DNA of 64,000 nucleotides from NCBI GenBank assembly GCA_034359265.1, contig CP136890.1:30608501-30672500 (forward strand), given 5' to 3'. The stretch comes from Canna indica (Eukaryota > Streptophyta > Magnoliopsida > Zingiberales > Cannaceae). Below are positions 55,893 to 64,000 of the stretch, one piece after another (positions within the stretch are counted from its first letter, which is position 1; every line of letters begins with the position of its first letter). Below the pieces are notes generated by a model. That model saw only the letters and a program-made list of their open reading frames with translations, was not told the DNA's origin and made no database searches. Made by a program: the position numbers and the translations under genes.

Positions 55893-56600
55893 AAATGTAT
55901 TCTGCTCTCTTAGTGTAGCTCTACAAACATATTGACGATAACCTTCTTCCATGAGTAGGTAAGAAATTCAGAGTTGACCGAGGTTAACACAACATAGTTT
56001 ATGACATCATCAGCATTCATCTTTCTATATGAGAACCATATATTCTTGACATTTAGGAACATGACCATTATTGTGTGGAACTTTCGTGGTGAGCTTGTCA
56101 CCTCTTTTGAAGACCATTTGCTGTGGCATCCTGATTGTAACACCAATGACATTTACATCACGAGTGACCAAGATCTAATAATATCTTATTGCAAAGCTAA
56201 AGCAGGACGCGGCGATGAGGGAGAAGGTATGCAATTTTTTCCTATTGTTTTTTAAAGTTGATTCATTTATCACTCATAACCTTTTATTATATCAGTCTCT
56301 ACGGTTGGTTGCATCAATATGAGCAACATTCTTACCGAAAAATGTATAGCGGAGATATTAGCATGTGATGTTGAACTGCATATTAGTCCTCGTAGAAGAG
56401 GTGAGACCGAACAATTTTCTATTAGAAGCACTGTTAGAGAAGCACTAGAAGAAGTCACCGCTCTATTCTACGATGAAGATAGAAATGAAATCTACACAAG
56501 CAACAAGCAAGATTTGATACATGTATGGTCTAGTTAGATGTGTGGTCCAGAATTTGCGGGACCAGCATACCTACCTGTTCTATAGGGATGTCTTTGAAGA
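55893..56600 (+). pseudogene. inverted partial duplicate of the WD40-like gene
   Basis: The plus strand repeats, in opposite orientation, the last part of the gene at 57734-59233: part of an intron, the exon with SAFIFLYENHIFLTFRN and FEDHLLWHPDCNTND, the small intron, and the last exon ending IHVWSS at 56537, plus some 3' flank. A TAG near 56005 and frame changes at its left end break it. The upstream exons are absent, so it is a pseudogene. It faces the intact copy across a spacer of about 1.06 kb. Confidence 0.88.
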
Positions 56601-57664
56601 ACTCAATTGCTTATGGCCTCTACATGTATGGTCTAATTAGATATCACAATAACTAGTTGCAAATGAGACCATGATGAACCCAATTGTCTATGGCCTCTCA
56701 ACAAAGATAAAAATGAAGCACCCAACATAACAACATGAATGACAAGGCAACACGCGATCTTAGCTAAGTGAACCATCATCATTTCATTCTACGCCTTGTG
56801 TAACTGATCTTGGCCTACACAAGGGCTTGTTGCACACCATGTTGAGACTAATCTCCTCGCTCCCGCACAATAGGTCATGCCTTTGCACATTCAATGATGG
56901 AGATTTTGACTGACTTCTATCTAAATCATTCAAGCTACAAACAACCCCTTGACATAACACTATTGAGGAATCCCTATATTATATTTGCACAAGATTCTCC
57001 ACATATTTGCTAAGAGTAAGAATCTATACCTCCAACATATAACTACTAGGTTTATTTCAGAGTTTGGACGAGCACAAGTGGATAAAAGCTCTTATCAGGA
57101 GAGGACTCAAGCGTTAACCAACCCTCATCGGGGAAGGTTTCTATACTCAACATTAGTCAAAAGGAATCTATTCCGTGAGAGAAATTCTTCATCTTGTGAT
57201 TTACTATTTACTAACGATAGTAGTAGTTGCGGTGGTTGTACCTTGTCAGACCACTTGCAATTACCTTTGCAAAGCAAGCGAGAAATAGAAAGTTAAAAGA
57301 ACTATTAGAAGTGCACATAATGGTACAATAGCCATCCTGCCAAGTCACTCTGGTAAATAATATAATCTCTCAATTATAATTCAACAAAAGCGTACATCTT
57401 AACATGTTTTCTTTTTTCTAATATCGATAATAGCAGAAATTGATTTCATACAGGCAAAAGAACCTTTGGACTAAAAGTCAATTCATATTACACCAACAAA
57501 AATAGCAGACAAATTAAATTGAACTGATATCAAAAGGATACTACCACACTTGCAATGACATTACATGACAATCATATTACCTAATATAAATTGCAAGCAA
57601 ATACACTAGGTTGGTCAAAACATACACATCAAATAAGGATCAGTTAGTGTGGCATGGCAGGAAT
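56601..57664. other. spacer between the inverted copies
   Basis: I see no gene, element or repeat structure in this 1.06-kb stretch. The 103-codon frame at 56985-57296 has no recognisable feature. It would form the loop if the inverted arms paired. Confidence 0.5.
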
Positions 57665-57733
57665 TGAATCTATGATCTGAAAGACATCCCTATAGTACAG
57701 GTATGCTGGTCCTACAAATTCTGGACCACACAT

Positions 57734-59233
57734 CTAATTAGACCACACATGTATCAAACCTTGCTTGTTGCCTGTGTAGATTTCATTTCTATCTTCATCA
57801 TAGAATAGAGCGGTGACGTCTTCTAGTGCTTCTCTAACAGTGCTTCTAATAGAAGATCGTCCTGTCTCATCTCTTCGAGGACTAATCTGCAGTGCAACAT
57901 CACTTGCTGATATCTTCGCTATGCATTTCCCGGTAAGAATGTTGCTCATATTGATGGAACCAACAGCAGAGACTGACATAATAAAAGGTAGTGAATGATA
58001 AATGAATCAGCTTTAAAAACCAACAGGAAAAAAAATTGCATACCTTCTCCCTCATCACCGCATCCTTCTTCAGCTTTGCAATATGATATTATCAGATCTT
58101 GGTCACTCGTGATGTAAATGTTATTGGTGTTACAATCAGGATGCCACAGCAAATGGTCTTCAAAAGAGGTGACAAGCTCACCACGGAAGTTCCACACAGC
58201 AACTGTCCGGTTCCTAAATGTCAAGAATAGATGGTTCTCATATAGAAAGATGAATGCTGATGGTGTCATAAACTCCGTCCTGCTAACCTCGGTCAACTCT
58301 GAATTTCTTACCTGCTCATGGAAGAAGGTTATCATCAATCTGTTTGTTAGTAGTACAACACTAGGAGAGCAAAAGAAGCTTACATCAAGAATCTGAAGGT
58401 TTTCATTTTCTTGTTTGACCAGAAGTTTCTCATTGAATTGCTCAATAAAATCCACCTTTTTGTTTCGATGTAACAAGTGATTAAACGATTTCAACACAGT
58501 TCCATCCTCAATTGAGAGTATCTTCAATGGAACATAACTTGGATGTCTATTGAATATTAGCAGCATTATTCCCGGACTGTCAAAATTGTTGGGGCATGTT
58601 AGGATCTTGAAATGTGGATTCTCATAGAGGGAATAATACGCATACATAATTTGATTCAAATGATGATAAAATAGAGGGGAAAAACCTGATTTTGATCTCC
58701 TGCACGTTCTTGTCCGGTATTGAATATAGAAATGTGTAGTTTTTGAGATCAAAGACTTTGTAAATGCTGCAATTATACACATGATCAGTAAACAAATGAA
58801 AATGACAGCAAGTTACTGTGGCAGATAATATATGCATTCATTACCCATCCTGTGCTGAATATGTCAAAACTTTTCCATTCACATCATCAAATTCAACAAA
58901 ACCAGGCCATTTGAGAGACTCACTTTCAAAGAGTGGGAATCCAGCATCTAGCTGGTTCCTTTTAATGTACCTGTCAATAGTTATTTCAACCAGAATGAGC
59001 TTCAAAATTCACTACTTGAGTAATTGTGATATATGAATTATGTTTCTACTTCTTACCAACATTGAGAACTAGCTTCTTCACAAAATTAAAAGCAAACAAT
59101 TACAAGCATGAAGTTAATTAGCAGCCCAATATCATGCCCTTGGCAACAAATAAATATCAGATTACTTAAATTATGATATCTCAAACTTTCATTATCTAAA
59201 TACTGAACGAGGAAATTACCTGCATCCTTCCAT
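57734..59233 (-). CDS. WD40/beta-propeller-like host protein, 306 aa, six exons
   Basis: Minus-strand exons are 59233-59220, 58970-58845, 58766-58686, 58576-58384, 58311-58044 and 57972-57734, all with GT-AG borders and correct phase, summing to 921 nt. The protein begins MEGCRYIKRNQLDAGFP and has blocks KVLTYSAQDGIYKVFDLKNY, PLKILSIEDGTVLKSFNHLL, TPSAFIFLYENHLFLTFRN, VAVWNFRGELVTSFEDHLLW and a C-terminus ending NEIYTGNKQGLIHVWSN. The VWNF and HVWS strands suggest WD40-type propeller blades. I recognise the type as a conserved uncharacterised plant protein but cannot name it. The first exon is inferred; an upstream exon is possible. Confidence 0.8.
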
Positions 59234-59331
59234 TTTTCAACTGCATGGGATCAATTACAAGCTCTATTTACCAATAAATACTATTAGGAAAGCAGCTTAA
59301 CAAATTACTAAACTATGGATTGATTTGGATC

Positions 59332-59765
59332 AATATTAAAGAATAAATTTCACTACCGCCCGCATACCCTTTATTACATTCCAGCCCTTCGATTTTTTAA
59401 AATAACAATACCATCCCCTCAACTGTGAGTCATCAAACTCTCTTGATTATTTCAATAACAAATCTCATCAAATCATTGTAGTTGACATAGATTATTTTAT
59501 ATTTTTAATAAAAAAAATTAATTAAAATATTAATAAAATGGTTAAACTCCAACATAATGGAAAAGTTATATTTTTAAATTTAAATTTCTACCATCAAAAA
59601 TATTTGATGAAAATTATCTTTTTTATAAAAAAAAATTGTATACAATGATGTGGCAATATTTATGATTAAAATGTTCGAAGGGTGTGATGACTCACAATTG
59701 AGAGGATGGCGTCATTGTTATTTTCAAAAGTAGACAGGGTGAGTGTAATTTACCCAATAGTAAAC
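59332..59765. mobile_element. MULE-like MITE with long terminal inverted repeats
   Basis: The element spans 59341-59756. Its ends are inverted copies of about 90 bp (left gaataaatttcactaccgcc, with ctgtgagtcatca further in; right gagtgtaatttaccc and its partner). Flanks aatattaaa (59332-59340) and aatagtaaa (59757-59765) match at 8 of 9, the duplication length of Mutator-like elements. It has no coding capacity. It lies just upstream of the WD40-like gene's first recognised exon. Confidence 0.8.
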
Positions 59766-60240
59766 AAGTTCAGCCATATAGATTACATCAGAAGGAGAAT
59801 TCAAGTAATAATTTAATGGATTATAAGCAAAAAAGGAAGTGATTACAAGTCAAATAAATCTATATTTCCACTTTGAGTTTAATTTGGCCAAGAAGCATGA
59901 ACAGCATCAAACTCATAGTATATGTTTTTGCTATAGAAAAGCTAATTAATTTAGCATGAGTTTGGTTACCGAAAATACATTGGTTTCAAGTAATTTGCAG
60001 AAAATAGCTTTATGTGAGCATTTGTTGCCCGAAATTGTCTTACAATAAATCCATTCATAACCAAGCCATGGAAGTTGTAAACTATTTGCAATTTAAACAT
60101 AGAAGTTGCAAAATACAGTTAATATTTGAAGAATATTCACATGTTATATTTGCAGCATATAAACAGTATATAAATATAAGAAATAAATTTAAAAAATTTA
60201 AAAATATAAATGTAACAAAATTAGCATTCTTCACTGTTTT
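59766..60240. other. AT-rich DNA, nothing recognised
   Basis: I see no gene or element in this 475-bp stretch. A 76-codon frame at 60014-60244 looks random. Confidence 0.5.
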
Positions 60241-60760
60241 TTAAGGTATTTCTCTCTCATTCACTTCTCTTCTTCGTATCATTATTTTTTTCTTGTTTTT
60301 TTAGGTTATTTCTTGTTTTTCCAGCTTCTTTCGATTTTATTTCTGTTTTCTTTTCTTTTTTCCTATTTTTGTTTTCTTGTTTTCCTTTTTTTCCATTTTC
60401 TATTCTGTTTTCTTGTTTTGCCTGTTTCTCTTCGATTTTTTTTCTTGTTTCTTTCTTATTTGCTGCTCTTTTTTTACTTCTGTTCAGTTTTTTTTTCTTT
60501 TTCTTTCATACTTCTTTTCTTTACTTTTTTTAATGTCTCTATTCTGTTTTTGTTTCTTTTCTTTTCTTTTTTTCTTTTTTTTACTTCTATTTTTTTACTT
60601 CTATTAATCTGTTTGTTGATTCTTTTTTTTACTTCAGAAAGTATATTTTTTTCTCCTTTTTTTTTCTTTCATTTGATCATTTGATCATTTCAGTTCAGTT
60701 TTCTCTTTATGTTTTATTTTTTCCTGTTTCATTCATTTCAATTTTCATTTGATCATTTGA
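60241..60760 (+). repeat. pyrimidine-rich low-complexity tract before hAT-1
   Basis: About 500 bp is mostly T with some C on the plus strand (ttttctt phrases). It sits directly upstream of the hAT-1 transposase frame, and a similar T-rich leader precedes hAT-2 (62840-63230). Frames rich in Phe and Leu here are artefacts of composition. Confidence 0.8.
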
Positions 60761-60840
60761 ATGAGAACTTCTCATTCAACTTTTTTTAAATTTCTGAAAA
60801 TGTTGATGTTTAAATTTGTAGGATTTACAAATCAAAACAA

Positions 60841-62457
60841 TGGCAAGCCAAGGATCTTCACAAGGCTCAAGGGCTGCTTCAAGGACAGATCCAGGTTGGA
60901 AATATTGCCACTCTTTAGATGAAAATGATACCAACACCATTGTCTGCAATTTTTGTGGGAAAATTACAAGCGGAGGGATCACAAGAGCCAAGCAGCACTT
61001 GATGGGAAAGAAGGGAAATGTTTCTGCATGTACTAAATGTCCAAAGGAAGTAAGAGAAGAATTGTGGGATCTTCTAAGAGGGAAAAAGAAGAAAGAGAGT
61101 GCAGAAATTGCAAGTGCTAGAAACATCGATCTTGAAATTTTGGGCTATGGTGATAGTGAAAGTGAAGGAGAAATTAATGAGGGGTTTGGAGAAGTTGTTG
61201 CTAAGGCTAGTCACGCTAGTGGGAGTAAGAAATTGAAAGGCCCGATAGACTTGTTTTGTAGAAAACCTAAAACTGCCATTGAGAAGAGGAAAAAGGAAAG
61301 GTTGAGGCAAACAAGTATAAGAGAGACATGTGACAAAGAAGCAACAGCTAGGGTCCATCAATATATAGCTCGGTTTTGGTACCAAGCTGGATTGTCATTT
61401 AATTGCATCAAATTGAAGAGCTTTCATGATATGCTTGCAGCCATTTCAAGCTTTGGGCCAAATTTGCAAGCTCCAAGCTATCATGAGATACGAGTTCCAC
61501 TTCTCAAGAAGGAGATGGAGTACACCCAAAGCTTGTTGAAGGGCCATAAGGAGCATTGGGACAAACATGGATGTTCACTTATGTCAGATGCATGGACTGA
61601 TAGGAAGCAAAGATGCTTGATAAATTTTTTGGTGAACTCTCCCGGCGGAACAATGTTTGTTAGATCTATTGATGGATCTAAATTTGTGAAAACCGGTGAA
61701 AAATTGTTTGAGTTCCTTGATTCTCTTGTGGAGGAAATTGGAGAAGACAAAGTTGTTCAAGTAATAATAGATAATGGAAGCAATTATATCCTGGCAGGTA
61801 AGATGTTGGAAGAAAAAAGACCGCATCTTTATTGAACTCCTTGTGCAGCTCATTGCGTGGATTTAATGCTTGAAGACATTGGAAAGATTCCTTCAATAAA
61901 GAAGACAATTCAAAGGGCAATATTTCTTGTTGGCTTCATCTACAGCCACTCAAGTGAGACACTTCACAAACAAGAGAGAATTGGTAAGACATGCGGTCAC
62001 TCGATTTGCGACCTCCTTTTTATCATTGGAAAGACTTCATCGAGAGAAAACAAATATTAGAAGAATGTTTACTTCCGATGAGTGGACAAGAAACAAGTTG
62101 TCTAAGGAGGTTAAGGGGAAGCAAGCAACAAAAATTGTGCTTATGCCTTCTTTTTGGAATCATGTGGTGTATACATTGAAAGTTATGGCTCCTCTTGTTC
62201 GAGTGCTTCGACTTGCTAAACCAGCTATGGGTTATATTTATGAAGCAATGGACAAGGCAAAAGAAGCCATTATGAAGTCTTTCAACAACAATGAAAGCAA
62301 ATACAAGGAGGTGTTTGAAATCATTGATAATAGGTGGAATTGCCAACTTCATCGCCCTTTACATGCAGCTGGTCATTTTTTGAACCCAAAATTCTATTAT
62401 GCCAACCCTCTCTTGGAGTTTGATTTGGAGGTTACAAATGGGTTGTATCAAGCTTGT
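60841..62457 (+). pseudogene. hAT transposase 1 (BED zinc finger, DUF659), broken
   Basis: The ATG at 60841 opens MASQGSSQGSRAAS, followed by a BED-type zinc finger (CNFCGKITSGGITRAKQHLMG, then CTKCPKEV). A basic linker and the DUF659-like catalytic part follow (SLMSDAWTDRKQRCLINFLVN, VIIDNGSNYILAG, PCAAHCVDLMLEDIG). A TGA at 61833-61835 replaces an expected Trp, and a frameshift near 61950 shifts to the frame that continues to 62457 (FWNHVVYTLKVMAPLVRVLRL). The C-terminal dimerisation domain is missing because the second hAT begins there. It would have cut and moved a hAT element. Confidence 0.88.
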
Positions 62458-62460
62458 CAA

Positions 62461-62632
62461 AAGCGCGCGCCTGGGCGCCTAGGCGCACCAGGCGAGGCGT
62501 ACCAGGCGAGGCGCACCAGAGGCTCAGCACCTCTGCGCGGCCAAGGCGCAGCGCCTTCAGCCAGGCGCGCGCCTTGGCAGCGCTTCAGCGCTTCAAGTTT
62601 GAAGCCCCAGGCGCATCACACGCCTGGGTGAA
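62461..62632. repeat. GC-rich block of gcgcctgggcgcctaggcgc type
   Basis: Direct and inverted copies of AGGCGC / GCGCCT words are packed into 170 bp, in DNA that is otherwise AT-rich. The block can form many alternative hairpins. Similar blocks are common in plant genomes near hAT-like elements; that link is from general knowledge, not shown here. Confidence 0.75.
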
Positions 62633-63379
62633 CTGGTGGTTTCTGCCTTTAAGTGGGGGCCTACCCACTTAATAAAACTTAGTAAAATATTAAAGAAATT
62701 GACTCATTAGGGCTTCACCCGTGTAAGTCAAAAAAAAAAAAATCTCGCTTCACTTGTTTCAGCCGTCGAGTGACTCTTCTCTTCTTCTCCTTCACTCGTC
62801 CAGCCACCAAGTCTGCCGGAGTGCCGCCCAGTTTCTTCAAGTAAGTTCTTCCATTTTCTTTCTTTCTTCTCCTCTAGTTCTCTTTTTCTTCATTACTTCT
62901 AGTATTTTCTTCTTCTCACTTTCTCTGCAGATTTTTCTTTCTTTTCATCTCTGTTTTTTTTCTTTTCAGCCATGTTTTCTTTCTTTAATCTTTCCAGCCG
63001 AGTTTTTTTCTTCCAGCCATGTATTCAGAGTCATTTTCAGCCGAGTTTTCTTTCTTCTCCTCTAGTCCTCTTCTTCTTCATTACTTCTACTCTTTTCTTC
63101 TTCTTATCAGCCGAATTTTCTTTCTTTTCATCCCTGTTTTCTTTCTTTCCAGAATTCCAGCCATGTTTTCTTTCTTTCCAGCCATGTTTTCAGCCGAGTT
63201 TTTTTTTCTTCTTCTTCTTCCAGATTTTGTTGATTGCAGATTGCTCACTCATTATTTTCAGCCATGTTTTCAGCACTTTTGCTTGTCATAAACTCATAAT
63301 CATCCGTGTGTGTTGATTGTGGCAGACTAGCAGTGCAGTGACACTGTGATAGTTGTGTATTGAGTGAGCAGTGGATTAA

Positions 63380-64000
63380 TATGGAGGGTGGAAGTGGAAT
63401 TGGCAGTGCACCAGTAGCTAGTGGTAGTGCTTCATCTGAATCGACAAACAAGAAAGACCCGGCATGGAAGTACAATGTTATGCAAAATCCTAAAGATGCA
63501 AATTCTGCTCAATGTGTGTTTTGTGGAAAAATTACAAATGGAGGCATCTACAGAGCAAAATTGCATCAAGTCGGCGGTAACCGGAATGCTAAGAAGTGCT
63601 TGAAGTGTCCCGAGCATGTTAGATTAATTATGATAAGTTGCCCGACTTTGATGATGTGGATATGCAAGAAGTTGAAGATGATGTTCAGTTAAATGCACAT
63701 GGGAAGAGGACAGAAAATCGGATTGATAGAGGCAAGAGTAAAGTGGTCTTGGTGCCAAACCCAAAAAAAGGCAAGCTGAAAGGTCCCATGGATTCTTTTG
63801 CCTACAAGAAGCCGAAAACTGTTGTTGAGCTTCGCAAGCAAGGAAGGTTGAGGCAAACAAATGTGGATGAGAAGTTAGATAAAGAGGGAAGAGCTGTGAC
63901 CATTCAATACATCTCTAGGTTCTTGTACCAAGCCGGAATTCCATTCGATGTTACTCGGTTGGATTCATTTAAATGTATGGTTGAAGCTATTGGACAATAT
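63380..64000 (+). pseudogene. hAT transposase 2, N-terminal part, window-truncated
   Basis: The ATG at 63380 opens MEGGSGIGSAPVASG and a BED-type zinc finger (CVFCGKITNGGIYRAKLHQVGG, then CLKCPEHVR). A frame change near 63620 follows, with about 30 codons fewer than in hAT-1. From about 63628 the next frame is open to the window end (DKLPDFDDVDMQEVEDD, then KPKTVVELRKQGRLRQTNVDEK and FLYQAGIPFDVTRLDSF). It parallels hAT-1 throughout. A leader intron is plausible from 62841 (gtaagttcttcc) to about 63223 (ttcttccag). Confidence 0.75.

Larger units (their letters stand above)
62458..64000 (+). mobile_element. second hAT element, 5' part, inserted into hAT-1
   Basis: The hAT-1 reading frame stops making sense at 62457, where a GC-rich palindromic block begins (62461-62632). 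An AT-rich stretch, a T-rich leader and a new BED-finger transposase frame follow and continue beyond the window end. The block probably marks the subterminal region of the new element. I could not identify terminal inverted repeats or a target duplication, so the left edge is inferred. Confidence 0.6.

Noticed and set aside
56985..57296. A 103-codon frame in the spacer between the inverted gene copies.
   Set aside because: No domain, no plausible start context and no homologue within the window.
60313..60684. A 123-codon frame rich in Phe and Leu that looks like a membrane protein.
   Set aside because: It is the translation of a T-rich low-complexity tract; overlapping frames look the same.
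62754..63316. Hydrophobic plus-strand frames in the leader of hAT-2.
   Set aside because: Pyrimidine-rich leader or intron DNA gives Phe/Leu/Ser runs in every frame.

Overview
This window is plant nuclear DNA of the nested-retrotransposon kind found between genes in medium to large angiosperm genomes. The evidence is Ty1/copia and Ty3/gypsy elements with plant-type PBS and PPT sites, an En/Spm (CACTA) transposon, hAT elements, a LINE fragment, a MITE and one GT-AG spliced host gene. I see no rRNA, tRNA, CRISPR or bacterial feature. The species cannot be fixed from the sequence.

Layout. 1-2815: 3' part of a SIRE-like copia element (family A) with its 3' LTR, sitting in a family B LTR (2816-3643). 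3644-15022: a minus-strand gypsy relic split by an almost complete gag-only copia-type element (B1, 4495-12191), then LTR fragments and a gypsy LTR/leader. 15023-27623: one plus-strand gypsy gag-protease relic broken by three insertions, each with clear target-site duplications: a gypsy-type solo LTR (15617-17836), a 7.15-kb CACTA transposon (17914-25063) and a solo family B LTR (25122-26374). 27624-30306: the GC-rich tandem array that follows gag-protease in this gypsy family, split by a solo family A LTR (28153-29616). 30307-39608: a minus-strand LTR of copia C, split by a second gag-only element (B2, 30570-38096, perfect TSD AGCCT). 39609-46547: a degraded copia C element containing a solo family B LTR (TSD GCTAC). 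46548-53442: a degraded SIRE-like copia D element. 53443-55892: a proline-coding minisatellite, a gypsy LTR fragment, a family B LTR fragment and a LINE fragment. 55893-59263: a host WD40-like gene on the minus strand, facing an inverted, broken duplicate of its own 3' half. 59332-64000: a MULE-like MITE, a pyrimidine-rich tract and one hAT transposon interrupted by another.

How the pieces work together. Most open frames belong to retroelements and are broken by stops, often TAG or TGA where tryptophan or glutamine is expected, and by indels. The candidates for intact function are the CACTA element (transposase open apart from one 1-nt shift in an A7 run, plus a five-exon TnpA-like gene), the gag frame of B2 (469 codons, with a missing internal domain) and the WD40-like gene (306 codons over six in-frame exons).

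The most notable structure is an array of seven hairpins, about 48 bp apart, in the solo LTR at 16878-17201. Their stems differ from repeat to repeat but stay complementary, which is covariation. Other notable structures are an inverted repeat spanning the PPT/LTR boundary of families A and B, dense palindromic GGTCGACC clusters in those LTRs, a 190-bp near-perfect hairpin upstream of the CACTA transposase, and the inverted duplication of the WD40-like gene. All similarity calls come from reading the sequence; no database search was run.
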